Positions 9,094-19,041 of a stretch of DNA of 64,000 nt are shown one piece after another. How positions within the stretch are numbered: the first letter of the stretch is position 1; each line of letters begins with the position of its first letter. The notes under the pieces are model-generated. The model was not told the origin of the DNA, ran no database searches, and was given only the letters and a program-made list of their open reading frames with translations. The DNA comes from CAVWQV01 sp963757115 (GTDB lineage Bacteria > Pseudomonadota > Alphaproteobacteria > Acetobacterales > Acetobacteraceae). The stretch covers positions 62,001 through 126,000 of the forward strand of contig CAVWQV010000006.1 of assembly GCA_963757115.1 (NCBI GenBank). The letters run 5' to 3'. The position numbers and the translations under genes are program-made.

Positions 9094-10572
9094 ATGCTGA
9101 ATACCACCGCCCCCCTGCCGCTGACGGACCCCAGCCTGTTCCGGCAAGCCAATTACGTCGATGGCAAATGGATCGAGGCCGACCAGGGCAAGACCATCGC
9201 CGTCCGCAACCCCGCGACCGGCGAGACCGTGGGCACGGTGCCCGCCCTCGGCGCGGCGGAAACCCGGCGCGCGATCGAGGCCGCGAACCGGGCCTGGCCG
9301 GGCTGGCGCGCGATGCTGGCCAAGGAGCGTGCCGCGATCCTGCGCAAGCTTAATGACCTCATGCTGGCCAACGCCGACGACCTCGCGATCATCATGACGG
9401 CCGAGCAAGGCAAGCCGCTCGCCGAAAGCCGCGGCGAGATCGTCTACGCCGCCAGCTTCATCGAATGGTTCGCCGAGGAAGCCAAGCGCGTCTACGGCGA
9501 TACCATCCCGCAAAACGCCAAGGGGCGGCGGATCGTGGTCATGAAGGAGCCGATCGGCGTATTCGCCGCCATCACGCCCTGGAACTTCCCGGCCGCCATG
9601 ATCACCCGCAAGGCCGGCCCCGGCTGGGCGGCGGGCTGCACCGGCGTGATCCGCCCGGCGAGCCAGACCCCGTTCTCCGCGCTCGCGCTCGCCGTGCTGG
9701 CCGAGCGGGCCGGGATGCCGCCGGGCGTGTGCAACGTCATCACCGGCCCCTCGGGCGAGACCGGCCGCGAGCTCACCTCCAACCCGCTGGTTCGCAAGCT
9801 GTCCTTCACCGGCAGCACGGAGGTGGGGGCCAAGCTCCTGGAGCAGTGCGCGCCCACCATCAAGAAGACCAGCATGGAGCTTGGCGGCAACGCCCCGTTC
9901 ATCGTGTTCGACGACGCCGACCTCGATGCGGCCGTCGCGGGCGCGATGGCGAGCAAGTATCGCAATACCGGGCAGACCTGCGTCTGCGCCAACCGCATCC
10001 TGGTGCAGGACGGCGTGTTCGACGCCTTTGCGAGCAAGCTGAAGGCGGCCGTGGAGGCCATGAAGGTCGGCAACGGCATGGAGGAGGGCGTCAGCCAAGG
10101 GCCGCTGATCAACCAAGAAGCCGTCCAGAAGGTCGAGACGCACATCGCTGATGCGCTGGGGAAGGGGGCCAGGGTGGTGACCGGGGGCAAGCGGCACGCG
10201 CTCGGCGGCAACTTCTTCGAGCCGACGATTCTTGCCGATGTGCCGAAGAACGCGGTGGTGTTCCACGAGGAAACGTTCGGCCCGGTGGCGCCGCTGTTCC
10301 GCTTCAAGACCGAGGAGGAGGCGATCCGGCTCGCCAATGACACCGAGTTCGGCCTGGCCTCCTATTTCTATTCCCGCGACATCGGCCGCATCATCCGCGT
10401 GGCGGAAGCGCTGGAATACGGCATCGTCGGCGCCAACGAGGGCATCATCTCGACCGAAGTGGCGCCGTTCGGCGGCGTCAAGCAGTCGGGCCTTGGCCGC
10501 GAGGGCTCGAAATACGGGATCGAGGATTACTTAGAGATCAAGTATCTGACATTGGGCGGCATCGGGACATAG
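9094..10572 (+). CDS. gabD: NAD(P)-dependent succinate-semialdehyde dehydrogenase-type aldehyde dehydrogenase
   Basis: A 492-residue aldehyde dehydrogenase closest in appearance to GabD, which oxidises succinate semialdehyde to succinate. The catalytic Cys is in GQTCVCANR and the general-base Glu in MELGGNAPFIVF. Cofactor-binding motifs are AAITPWNFPAAMITRK and SFTGSTEVG. One oddity is GCTGVIRPASQTPFSALAL, where family members normally have a lysine two residues before the Ala (V-L-K-P-A). Here it is Arg, which may alter nucleotide preference. A GGAAGGAAAA ribosome site precedes the ATG. It follows the crotonase by 117 bp and may belong to the same catabolic unit. Confidence 0.9.
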   Translation: MLNTTAPLPLTDPSLFRQANYVDGKWIEADQGKTIAVRNPATGETVGTVPALGAAETRRAIEAANRAWPGWRAMLAKERAAILRKLNDLMLANADDLAIIMTAEQGKPLAESRGEIVYAASFIEWFAEEAKRVYGDTIPQNAKGRRIVVMKEPIGVFAAITPWNFPAAMITRKAGPGWAAGCTGVIRPASQTPFSALALAVLAERAGMPPGVCNVITGPSGETGRELTSNPLVRKLSFTGSTEVGAKLLEQCAPTIKKTSMELGGNAPFIVFDDADLDAAVAGAMASKYRNTGQTCVCANRILVQDGVFDAFASKLKAAVEAMKVGNGMEEGVSQGPLINQEAVQKVETHIADALGKGARVVTGGKRHALGGNFFEPTILADVPKNAVVFHEETFGPVAPLFRFKTEEEAIRLANDTEFGLASYFYSRDIGRIIRVAEALEYGIVGANEGIISTEVAPFGGVKQSGLGREGSKYGIEDYLEIKYLTLGGIGT

Positions 10573-10635
10573 GCTCTCATCAGCCCACTCCCGCGCGGAG
10601 CAGCGCCGGATAGCGGGTGAGGGCAGAGGAGCGGC

Positions 10636-12009
10636 ATGGCATACGATTTCGACCTGTTCGTGATCGGCGGCGGGTCCGCCGGGGTGCGGTGCGCCCGCAT
10701 CTCGGCCGCCCACGGGGCGAAGGTCGCTATCGCCGAGGAGCGCTTCTGGGGCGGCACTTGCGTCAATGTGGGCTGTGTCCCCAAGAAACTCCTGGTGCAG
10801 GCCGGCGAGTATGGAGCCTGGGCAAACGACGCCCTCGGCTTCGGCTGGGACATCAAGAAGGGCCCGCATGACTGGGCCAAGCTCATCGCCGCCAAGGATC
10901 GGGAGATCGGGCGGTTGAACGGCCTGTATCACCGCATGCTGGAGACGGGCGGCGCCACCGTGTTCGACGCGCGCGCCGTGTTCGTCGACCCGCACACGAT
11001 CGAAGTGGCCGGCCGGCGCGTGACCGCCGAGCACATCGTGATCGCAACCGGGGGACACCCGGTGCGCCCCGATATCCCTGGTGCGGCACTCGGGATCGTG
11101 TCCGATGACGCCTTCTATTTGCCCTCGATGCCGCAACGGGTAACCATCGTCGGCAGCGGCTACATTGCGGTCGAGTTCGCCGGTATCTTTGCCCATCTCG
11201 GCGCCAGTGTGGACCTGGTCTATCGCCAGATGCTGCCTCTGCGAGGGTTCGACGAGGATCTGCGGGAGGCCCTGGCTGGGACCTTGCAGGCAGACGGCAT
11301 CACGCTGCATCCGGGAGCCCAGCCGCACCGGCTCGACGAGCGCGGGGAATGCAAGCGGCTTACGCTCTCGACCGGCGTGGCCATCGACACCGACCTCGTG
11401 TTCTTCGCCACCGGCCGCAAGCCGCACACCGAGGGGCTCGGTCTGGAGGCCGCCGGGGTCGCGACCAACCCGGTCGGCGCGGTGACGGTGGATGCCCAGC
11501 TTCGCACCAGCGTGCCGCACATCTATGCGATGGGCGACGTCACCGACCGGCTCAACCTTACCCCCATCGCGACGGCGGAGGGCCACGCGGTTGCCGATGC
11601 ATTGTTCGGCCGCAGGCACCGGCATATCTCGCTCGACAAGGTGCCGACGGCCGTGTTCTCGACCCCGCCCTGCGCCACTTGCGGGCTCACGGAAGAGGCC
11701 GCCGCGATGCAGGGCCCGGTTGAGGTCTACGTCACCCGATTCACACCGATGCGCCACGCAATCAGCGGGAGGAACCGGCGGACGATGATGAAGCTGGTCG
11801 TGGACCAGGCGACGCAATGCGTGCTCGGCGCGCACATGCTGGGCGAGGATGCGCCCGAGATCATGCAGGGATTGGCGATCGCCATGAACTGCGGTGCCAC
11901 GAAGGCCGACTTCGACCGCACCATCGGCATCCATCCCACGGCGGCGGAGGAGTTCGTGACGCTCCGTTCGCGCACAAGGGTGGCCGGTGTGGCGCAGGCC
12001 GCCGAGTAG
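10636..12009 (+). CDS. gor: glutathione-disulfide reductase
   Basis: A 457-residue flavoprotein disulfide reductase that regenerates glutathione with NADPH. FAD binding is by FVIGGGSAGVRCARI, the redox disulfide is in GGTCVNVGCVPKKL, and NADPH binding is by VTIVGSGYIAVEFAGIFAHL. The C-terminal interface motif with the catalytic His-Glu is IGIHPTAAEEFVTLR. These match plant/alphaproteobacterial-type glutathione reductase better than dihydrolipoamide dehydrogenase. The ATG has AGAGGAG upstream. The gene appears intact and lies 63 bp after the aldehyde dehydrogenase. Confidence 0.94.
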   Translation: MAYDFDLFVIGGGSAGVRCARISAAHGAKVAIAEERFWGGTCVNVGCVPKKLLVQAGEYGAWANDALGFGWDIKKGPHDWAKLIAAKDREIGRLNGLYHRMLETGGATVFDARAVFVDPHTIEVAGRRVTAEHIVIATGGHPVRPDIPGAALGIVSDDAFYLPSMPQRVTIVGSGYIAVEFAGIFAHLGASVDLVYRQMLPLRGFDEDLREALAGTLQADGITLHPGAQPHRLDERGECKRLTLSTGVAIDTDLVFFATGRKPHTEGLGLEAAGVATNPVGAVTVDAQLRTSVPHIYAMGDVTDRLNLTPIATAEGHAVADALFGRRHRHISLDKVPTAVFSTPPCATCGLTEEAAAMQGPVEVYVTRFTPMRHAISGRNRRTMMKLVVDQATQCVLGAHMLGEDAPEIMQGLAIAMNCGATKADFDRTIGIHPTAAEEFVTLRSRTRVAGVAQAAE

Positions 12010-12146
12010 TCCTCGGGACACGGCACCGGTTCCCGGAATATCATCCCGGAGTATTCTTCGGCGGCGTTTCCGGCGATAAGGAAGGTTTGGCGGTCGCGCG
12101 CCGGCCGTTGCCGCCTCGCTTGGCGGCGACGAGGGAGTTTGAGACG

Positions 12147-13561
12147 ATGAGTGCCACAGGAGCCGAAACCCATACCGCCCTTGATTGGGCTCCGGACTCG
12201 TGGCGCCGTCGGCCGATCCGGCAGGTGCCGGCCTATCCGGATCCGGACCGGCTCGCCGCGGTCGAAGCGCGTGTCGGCCGCTATCCGCCGCTCGTGTTCG
12301 CGGGCGAAGCGCGGCGGCTCAAGGCGACCCTCGCACTTGCCGCCGAGGGCAAGGCGTTCGTGCTGCAAGGGGGAGACTGCGCGGAGAGCTTCGGCGACTT
12401 CACCGCCAACGTGATCCGCGACACCTTCCGGGTGCTGCTGCAGATGGCGGTGGTGCTCACGTTCGGGGCCAGCGTGCCGGTGGTGAAGATCGGTCGGATG
12501 GCTGGCCAGTTCGCCAAGCCGCGCAGTTCCGATACGGAAACGGCTGGCGGACAAACGCTGCCGAGCTATCGCGGCGACATCATCAACGGCGCGGGGTTCA
12601 CCCCCGAGGAGCGCGTGCCGGACCCGGCGCGAATGGAAGCCGCCTATTTCCAGTCGGCGGGGACGCTGAATCTCCTGCGCGCGTTCGCCGGCGGCGGCTA
12701 CGCCGATCTGCACGAGGTGCATCGCTGGAACCTGGAGTTCGCCGCCCGTTCGCCGCTGGCCGCTCGCTACCAGGACCTCGCGCATCGCATCGACGAGACG
12801 CTTGCCTTCATGGCGGCTTGCGGCATGCACAGCGGCAACACGCCGCAAGTGCGGGAGGCTGATTTCTACACCAGCCACGAAGCGCTGCTGCTGCCCTATG
12901 AGCAGGCGCTGACGCGGGTCGAACTCGACCACGGGCGATTGGTACGCGTGTTCGGCGCATTTCCTGTGGGTCGGCGATCGCACCCGACAGCCGGACGGGG
13001 CGCATGTCGAGTTCCTGCGCGGGCGTCCGCAACCCGATCGGAATGAAGGTCGGTCCGGGCATGGACCCCGACGAACTGGTCGGCCTGCTGCGGATCTTGA
13101 ACCCGGATGACGAGCCGGGCCGCATCACCCTCATCAGTCGCATGGGTGCCGAGCAGGTCGGAAGCCGGTTGCCCCCTCTGCTGCGGGCGGTGCAGCGCTC
13201 GGGTCGCCCGGTGGTGTGGCTGTGCGACCCGATGCACGGCAACACGGTCTCCACGGCGTCCAAGGTGAAAACCCGGAACTTCGACGCCATCCTCTCGGAG
13301 GTGCGAGGCTTCTTCGACGCCCATGCGGCCGAGGGCACCTGGGCGGGCGGCGTGCACGTGGAGATGACCGGGCACGACGTCACCGAGTGCGTGGGGGGCG
13401 CCCATCGGCTCACGGAGGCCGATCTCGGCGCGCGCTACGAGAGCTTCTGCGATCCGCGCCTCAACGCTGAGCAGTCGCTGGAACTCGCCTTCCTGGTGGC
13501 CGAGGAACTCAAGGCCCGTCGCGACCCGAGCCGCCGCGCGCCACCGATCGCGGCGCAGTAG
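12147..13561 (+). CDS. aroG: class II DAHP synthase, broken by two single-base insertions
   Basis: 3-Deoxy-7-phosphoheptulonate synthase joins phosphoenolpyruvate and erythrose 4-phosphate, the first step of the shikimate pathway. Class II features are clear: RRRPIRQVPAYPD, FVLQGGDCAESF, VKIGRMAGQFAKPRS, LPSYRGDIING and, downstream, RNPIGMKVGPG, LCDPMHGNT and HVEMTGHDVTECVGG. The frame shifts near 12922 (extra A in GTCGAAC) and again near 13021 (extra G in GCGGGCG). Between them the third frame reads GDWYACSAHFLWVGDRTRQP, exactly the family sequence. All three segments are conserved, so I annotate one gene of about 470 residues and suspect sequencing error. Confidence 0.9.
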
Positions 13562-13564
13562 CGC

Positions 13565-14732
13565 ATGGCCGGGAAGGGGACCGGCGGGGTCGGCGCGGGC
13601 TTGGCCGCGGACATCGCCGCCCGGACCGACACGTATTTCAACCGGACCCGCGAGATCGCGTCCCGCTTCGGCGACAAGCGGGTGACGTATGCCGTGTTTC
13701 TTCGGCGTCCGGTGATTTCGGCGCCGAGGCTGGCGCTCGGCTGGTTGGAAACCGTCGCGGCCAGCCGCGGCGCGGCCCTCGATGTGGACCTGGTGTACCC
13801 GGAAGGCGCCTGGGTCGGCGCGGGCGAGCCGATCGCCTATATCACCGGGAGTTTCGTGGCACTCTCGGACTGCGAAACGATCCTGCTGCAGAAGCTCGGA
13901 CCCGCCTGCGTCGCGGCGCACAACGCGTATCAGATGTGCATGTCGCTGCCCAAGGTCGCCTTCCTGGCGATGGAGGCGCGGCACTGCGCCGGGGCCGAGA
14001 TGCAGGAGATCATGGCCTATGCCGCGTCCGTCGGCAGCGCCGCGGCGCAGCAGGAGGGTGCCTGCGGCTTCGTCGGCAACGCCAATGACGGCACGGCGCA
14101 CTGGTTCGGCGCCCAGCGCGGGCTCGGCACCATGCCGCACTCGCTGATCGGCTACGCCGGCTCCACCGTGCGAGCGGCGGAGCTGTTTCGCGAAACCTAC
14201 CCCGACGAGCCGATGACCGTGCTCGTCGACTATTTCGGCCGGGAGATCACCGACGCGCTCGCCGTGTGTGCCCGATTCCCGGAGCTCGCGGCAACCGGCC
14301 AACTCGCCTTCCGGCTCGACACGCACGGCGCCCGATTTCTGGAGGGGCTTGATCCTGCCGAAAGTTACGCCGTGCTCGAACGCCACGCCCCCGGCGCGAT
14401 CCGCCGTTACCGCAGCGACGCCGAGCTTCGCTTTCTCGTCGGCACGGGCGTATCCGCCGCGGCGATCTGGCGGATGCGCGAAGCTCTGGACGCGGCAGGC
14501 TGCGGGCGCGTGCGGATCGTGGCCTCATCCGGCTTCGGTACCGAGAAGTGCCGGGTTATGGCGGACGCCCAAGCGCCCATCGACGTGGTGGGCACGGGCA
14601 GCTTCATTCCCGACCACTGGCACGAAACCTACGCCACGGCCGATATCGTCGAGTACCGATGGCTTGCCCATGGTGAAGGTCGGCCGAGAATTCCTGCTTA
14701 GGCGCAACGGCGATCGCAAGCGGGCCACGTAA
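13565..14732 (+). CDS. pncB: nicotinate phosphoribosyltransferase, C-terminal frameshift
   Basis: The enzyme converts nicotinate and PRPP to nicotinate mononucleotide in NAD salvage. Family motifs include DTYFNRTREIASRF, GNANDGTAHWFGAQRG, GTMPHSLIGYAGS, VLVDYFGREITDAL and FRLDTHGARF. The uninterrupted frame ends at 14701 with an unrelated tail. Removing one C near 14656 restores YDGLPMVKVGREFLLRRNG to a stop at 14732, which is the expected family C-terminus. No good ribosome site is seen before the ATG, and it begins 4 bp after aroG, so it is probably translationally coupled to it. Confidence 0.88.
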
Positions 14733-14773
14733 CGGCCGGGGGCACCGCCCCTGCTCGCCCGATTTGAGCGCGG

Positions 14774-16597
14774 CTAAACCGGGATCGGATGGGCTACGTA
14801 GCGGCTGATCAGCTCTGAGACGCCCTCGATCGGCTGGGGCCGGCTGAACAGGTAGCCCTGCACCTGGTTGCAACCTTCGGCTTCCAGGAAGGCGAATTGC
14901 TCCTCGGTTTCCACTCCTTCGGCGGTCACCGACATGCCGAGGGAGCGGCCGAGGCCGATTACCGCCCGCACGATCGCGATGCAGTCCTCGCGTTCGGACA
15001 GGTTGCGAACGAAGCTTTGGTCGATCTTGATCTTGTCGAACGGGAAGCGGCGCAGATAGCTCAGCGACGAGTAGCCGGTGCCGAAATCGTCCATCGATAT
15101 CCGTATCTTATGCGCGCGCAGCTCGTGCAGGATCGCGAGGATCGCTTCGCTGTCCTGCAACAGCAGGGATTCGGTGATTTCGAGCTCGAGCCGGTGCGGC
15201 GGGAGCCCGGAGCGCTCCAGGACTTCGGCGACCTCGTCGGCTAATCTCGGATCCTTGAATTGCTCGGGCGAGAGATTGACCGCGACCTTCACGTAGTCCG
15301 GCCAGGTCATCGCATCGGCGCAGGCGCGCTCCAGCACCCATAGCCCGAGGGGCGCGATCATCCCGGTCTCCTCGGCGACCGAAATGAACTCCGCAGGCGC
15401 CACCATGCCGCGCGTGGGGTGCCGCCAGCGGACCAGGGCTTCGGCCCCATTCACGGCCCCCGTGCGCACCGAAACGACCGGCTGATAGTGGACCTCGAAC
15501 TGGTGTTCAGCGAGCGCCAGCTTCAGATCGAGCTCGAGCCGCCGCCGCGCCTGGATGCGGGCGTCCATCTCCGCCTCGAAGAACCGGAACGTGCCGCGGC
15601 CTTCCGCTTTGGCCCGATAGAGCGCTATGTCGGCGCCCTTCAGGAGCTCGTCGGCGCTGGTCCGCTCGTCCGCAGTGAGCGCGATGCCGATGCTGGTGCC
15701 GACGGCGATCTCATGGCCGTCCACTTCGAACGGGTACGCCAGCGAGGTGATCACCCGTTCGGCCAGCAGCTTCGCTTGCTCGGGCTGACCGGTCGCACGC
15801 TGGACCACGGCGAACTCGTCGCCGCCCAGCCGGACCACGAGGTCCGATTGCAGCGTACAGTCGAGCAGGCGGGACGCTACCGCCAGCAGCAACGCATCGC
15901 CGACCCGGTGACCGAGCGAGTCGTTGACCAACTTGAAGTGGTCGAGGTCGATGCAGAGCACGGCCAGTCCCTCGCCTTGCCGCATTTCGCCCAGCGCATG
16001 GGTCGTGTGGTCGTGGAACAATAGGCGGTTGGGCAAGCCGGTCAGGGTGTCGTGCCGCGCCATGTGGGCGACCCGTTGTTCGGTGCGATGACGCTCTGTG
16101 ACGTCGTCGTACGTCGCCACCCAGCCCCCGTCCGCCATCGATCGCCGTGCAACGGCGATAACACGCCCATCCTCGAGCACGCGTGTGAAAGCCGCGCTGG
16201 AGGCGCTGTTCCGTGCCTGCGCGGGTTCCGGCAATCCTTGCGGCAGGGCGGCGGTGATTTCCGACCCGGCGGTGGGAGCCCCGAACATCGCCGCGAACTG
16301 GTGATTGTGCAGCACGAGGCGGCCCCTGCGGTCCACCATGCACAAGCCCTGGGTCAAGTGCCTCAGCGCCGTCTCTGCAAGCGGGCGCCCCGGGCGGAAC
16401 TTCCACCCAGTCCGGCCCAGCATGCCAGGAAGGTTTGCCGCGCGGCGCAGGGCGAGGCGAAGAAGGCAGCAGGTGAGGAAGACGGCGGCGCCCACTCCGA
16501 GCACGGCGAGGTTGGAAGCGGCGGCGACCATCGCCGCCCCAACACAGACGGACAAAGCGAGCAGGCAGAGAAGCGAGGCCTTGGCGCGAACCGGCAT
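14774..16597 (-). CDS. membrane-anchored PAS-GGDEF-EAL cyclic-di-GMP enzyme
   Basis: A 607-residue signalling protein. Two hydrophobic segments (about residues 7-28 and 31-50) anchor the N-terminus. A PAS-like domain follows (ALRHLTQGLCMVDRRGRLVL). A diguanylate cyclase domain contains HDTLTGLPNRLLF and an intact active site LGGDEFAVVQ. An EAL phosphodiesterase domain contains GAEALVRWRHP, ITESLLL and MDDFGTGYSSLSYL. Both catalytic signatures look complete, so either or both activities are possible. It stands alone, convergent with pncB, and lies opposite the gltX operon. Confidence 0.95.
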   Translation of the reverse strand: MPVRAKASLLCLLALSVCVGAAMVAAASNLAVLGVGAAVFLTCCLLRLALRRAANLPGMLGRTGWKFRPGRPLAETALRHLTQGLCMVDRRGRLVLHNHQFAAMFGAPTAGSEITAALPQGLPEPAQARNSASSAAFTRVLEDGRVIAVARRSMADGGWVATYDDVTERHRTEQRVAHMARHDTLTGLPNRLLFHDHTTHALGEMRQGEGLAVLCIDLDHFKLVNDSLGHRVGDALLLAVASRLLDCTLQSDLVVRLGGDEFAVVQRATGQPEQAKLLAERVITSLAYPFEVDGHEIAVGTSIGIALTADERTSADELLKGADIALYRAKAEGRGTFRFFEAEMDARIQARRRLELDLKLALAEHQFEVHYQPVVSVRTGAVNGAEALVRWRHPTRGMVAPAEFISVAEETGMIAPLGLWVLERACADAMTWPDYVKVAVNLSPEQFKDPRLADEVAEVLERSGLPPHRLELEITESLLLQDSEAILAILHELRAHKIRISMDDFGTGYSSLSYLRRFPFDKIKIDQSFVRNLSEREDCIAIVRAVIGLGRSLGMSVTAEGVETEEQFAFLEAEGCNQVQGYLFSRPQPIEGVSELISRYVAHPIPV

Positions 16598-16798
16598 GGT
16601 CGAACGCTAAACGGTGTTTGTTGCGAACTCCTGAAGGCGTTGACTATCACAGGTTGAGCGTCGCACCGAGAACTTCCGGCCTGCGTCGCCGGGATGCCCC
16701 GCGTGGCGCACGCGCGTTGAATCGGACGTCACGGCAGCCTAGCTTCGCGCGATGTTAAGCTTGGATGCGATCGCCCAGGCCGCCGCGGGCTTTCGCCC
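16598..16798. other. 200-bp intergenic region between divergent GGDEF-EAL and gltX-operon genes
   Basis: The spacer must hold the promoters of both divergent units. A TTGACT hexamer near 16639 is a possible -35 element for the plus strand, but no convincing -10 at the right spacing was found. No conserved ORF or strong hairpin is visible. Confidence 0.3.
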
Positions 16799-17167
16799 AT
16801 GACGGACCTGTTTGCGCCCGAAGGGGGGTGGCGCGTCCGTATCCTCGACCTCAGCGGCGCGTCCGAGGACAACGTTGTCGAGGAGGTCGGCGGGTTTCCG
16901 ACCCTGATGCAAGCCAACGCCTTCGCCCGGGCGTATGTGCGTGACTCGGTGGAACGATGCCGTGCCGGCGGCATGAACCCGAAGGACGTCCTCGAGGCTT
17001 GGTTCGCCTATGGCGAGGACGCCGAGGTCATGGACGCAGGCGAGGGCGGGTGGCGGAGCGGTACCGAACTCGGTGACTTCGTCGATCGGCCCGCGGGCGA
17101 GGAGGAGCGGAACTGGCGCGTGCTCGACCCGAGGCTGATGGACGAGGGCGAAGCGGGCGAGGAATGA
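16799..17167 (+). CDS. conserved acidic hypothetical protein upstream of gltX
   Basis: A 122-residue acidic protein of unknown function (MTDLFAPEGGWRVRILDLSG at the start, ANAFARAYVRDSVERCRA in the middle). The C-terminus is rich in Glu, Asp and Gly. No membrane segment or known motif is visible. Its TGA overlaps the gltX ATG in an ATGA junction, so the two are probably translated together. The composition and coupling argue that it is real. Confidence 0.65.
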   Translation: MTDLFAPEGGWRVRILDLSGASEDNVVEEVGGFPTLMQANAFARAYVRDSVERCRAGGMNPKDVLEAWFAYGEDAEVMDAGEGGWRSGTELGDFVDRPAGEEERNWRVLDPRLMDEGEAGEE

Positions 17168-18502
17168 CCGGCAGGCCGATCGGTACGCTTCGCCCCTAGT
17201 CCGACCGGCCTGCTCCACGTCGGCAATGCCCGCCTGGCGCTGGCCAACTTCCTGTTCGCTCGCCGCCACGAGGGCGTGTTCATCCTGCGCATCGACGACA
17301 CCGATCTCGAACGGAGCCGTCCCGAGCATGAACAGGCGATCGCGCACGACCTGGGCTGGCTCGGGCTCCATTGGGACGAGAGGTTCCGTCAATCCGATCG
17401 GCTGGAGCACTATGCCGCCGCAGCCGAGCGGCTGAAGCAGGCAGGGCGACTATACCCCTGTTTCGAGACCGAGGCGGAGCTGCGCGCCAAGCGGGAGCAG
17501 CGGGTGCGCCGGGGCCAGGCCCCAGTGTACGACCGGGCGATGCTGAAGCTGACAGCCGAGCAGCGCGCGGCTGCGGAGGCGGGCGGCAAGCGGCCGTATT
17601 GGCGCTTCCAGCTTTCGAGCCAGACGGTCGGCTGGAACGATCTCGTGCTGGGCCGGCGCCAGGTGAAGCTGCCCTCGGTTTCGGACCCCGTGCTGATCCG
17701 CACCGACGGCACCCCGCTCTACACGTTCACGAGCGTGGTGGACGACATCGCCTGCGGCGCGACGCACCTCATCCGCGGCGAGGATCACGTGAGCAACACG
17801 GGCGTACAGATGGACCTGTTCGCCGCCCTTGGCGCCCCTGCGCCGGCGTTTGCCCACCTGCCGCTCCTGGTCGATGCGGACGGCGGCAAGCTGTCCAAGC
17901 GGATCGACAGTCTCACCTTGCGCGGGCTGCGCGGCGACGGCATCGAGCCGATGGCGCTCACCTCCTACCTCGCCCGGCTCGGCACGTCGGACGATCCTGA
18001 GCCGCTGTCGCTCGAGGCATTGATCGGGCAGTTCGACCTTGGGCGTGTCTCGCATTCGGCGGCCCGGTTCGACGTGCGGCAGCTGCTCGCGCTGAACCGG
18101 CGCGTGTTACACAGCGTGCCGTTCGCCGCCGTGGCCGATCGCTTGCCTACGGGTGCCACGGAAGCATTCTGGCGCGCGGTGCGCGGCAACCTCGATCTGC
18201 TCAACGAGGCGCGGGGCTGGTGGGACGTGGTGGCCGGCACCATCGTGCCGCCGGTCATCGAGGGGGAAGGGGAATACCTGCGACTGGCGCTCGACCTGCT
18301 TCCCGCCGAGCCGTGGGATGGGCAGGTTTGGCCGGCCTGGACGGGCGCGTTGCGCGAGCGGACCGGGCGTAAGGGCCGCCCGCTATATCATCCCTTGCGG
18401 CTCGCCCTGACCGGCGAGGAGCACGGGCCGGAGCTGCGTGAGTTGCTACCGCTGATGGGTCGCGCGAGAGCGGCGGAGCGGCTCAAGGCGGCCGCGGCCT
18501 GA
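17164..18502 (+). CDS. gltX: glutamate--tRNA ligase, frameshift near the start codon
   Basis: A class I aminoacyl-tRNA synthetase that charges tRNA with glutamate. From 17276 the frame is continuous: RIDDTDLERSRPEHEQAIAH, FQLSSQTVGWND, LIRGEDHVSNTG and the KMSKS-type motif GGKLSKRIDSL. Upstream, removal of one base near 17180 gives MTGRPSVRFAPSPTGLLHVG from an ATG at 17164, which supplies the missing HIGH-type motif (HVGN). The predicted protein is about 445 residues, normal for GltX. Alphaproteobacteria often carry two gltX copies, and which one this is cannot be told. It overlaps the upstream gene by ATGA. Confidence 0.92.
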
Positions 18503-18546
18503 TCCGGTCTCCCCGCCGACTACGTTCGTAGGAATAAAAGGTCTTG

Positions 18547-18566
18547 GCTGTGACGGCGGTCACAGC
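18547..18566. promoter_or_regulatory. perfect CRP/FNR-type palindrome
   Basis: GCTGTGAC (18547-18554) and GTCACAGC (18559-18566) are perfect 8-bp inverted arms. The core TGTGA-N6-TCACA (18549-18564) equals the classic CRP consensus. It lies 45 bp after gltX and 70 bp before the ATG of the small membrane protein, a suitable place for an operator or activator site. No T-run follows, so a terminator is less likely. Which CRP-family regulator would bind is unknown. Confidence 0.5.
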
Positions 18567-18635
18567 GCGCGCGAACTGGACGGAGGACAATGAGCGTGCG
18601 GATGGTGGTCATCCGGAAGAGCGGAGGATCGACCA

Positions 18636-18899
18636 ATGTGCCGTTCCCTCATCGCCGTTTTAGCAGTTGTAGGTCTGATTGGCTGGCAGTGGCAGCGGGT
18701 CGGCGTCTCCAACGAGATCCGGCCGGTGCGCAGCGCCTACGATACTGCGGTGAACCGCCATCACGGTGCCGAATCCCTCCGGCGCGCTATTTCGCCCCGA
18801 CAGGCGCTGTCTTGGACCGATGCAGGATACACGGTCGGCGCCGACACCGCCGGTCTGGAGCAGGGCAGTCGCCACGTTGCTGACGCCGAGACGACCTAA
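18636..18899 (+). CDS. small protein with N-terminal membrane/signal segment
   Basis: An 87-residue predicted protein. Residues 1-17 form a hydrophobic segment (MCRSLIAVLAVVGLIGWQW) that may be a membrane anchor or uncleaved signal; the remainder is hydrophilic. A GGAGGA ribosome site lies a few bases before the ATG. It is flanked upstream by a CRP-like palindrome and downstream by a strong terminator at 18949, so it looks like a small monocistronic unit. No family recognised. An overlapping ORF starting at 18590 in another frame is less likely. Confidence 0.45.
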   Translation: MCRSLIAVLAVVGLIGWQWQRVGVSNEIRPVRSAYDTAVNRHHGAESLRRAISPRQALSWTDAGYTVGADTAGLEQGSRHVADAETT

Positions 18900-18948
18900 C
18901 GCGCCGTCGAGGGAGCCAACCCGACCCGCGTCGATGTTGCTCGCGAGC

Positions 18949-18983
18949 GACCGCGATGCCGATGCTTGGCATCGCGGTCTTTA
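18949..18983 (+). terminator. rho-independent terminator
   Basis: A perfect 12-bp stem, GACCGCGATGCC (18949-18960) with GGCATCGCGGTC (18968-18979), closes a 7-base loop and is followed by TTTAG. It sits 50 bp after the small membrane protein gene and 59 bp before the end of the convergent dioxygenase. It most likely ends the plus-strand transcript. Confidence 0.85.
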
Positions 18984-19041
18984 GTTAAAGGAGCTTTGTC
19001 TCCCGCAAACTCTCACCGCACCTTCGGATCGGCGTAGCGGC

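Noticed and set aside
10573..10635. GC-rich inverted segment between gabD and gor resembling a REP-like or terminator element
   Set aside because: Arms match only partly, there is no T-run, and no second copy was noticed in the window.
12147..13561. aroG as a true pseudogene
   Set aside because: All three segments, including the 100 bp between the two slips, keep the exact family sequence; sequencing indels explain this better.
18590..18883. 97-residue ORF with a GGAGG site overlapping the small membrane protein
   Set aside because: Composition is basic and unstructured, typical of an out-of-frame reading; the 18636 frame has a signal-like N-terminus and its own ribosome site.
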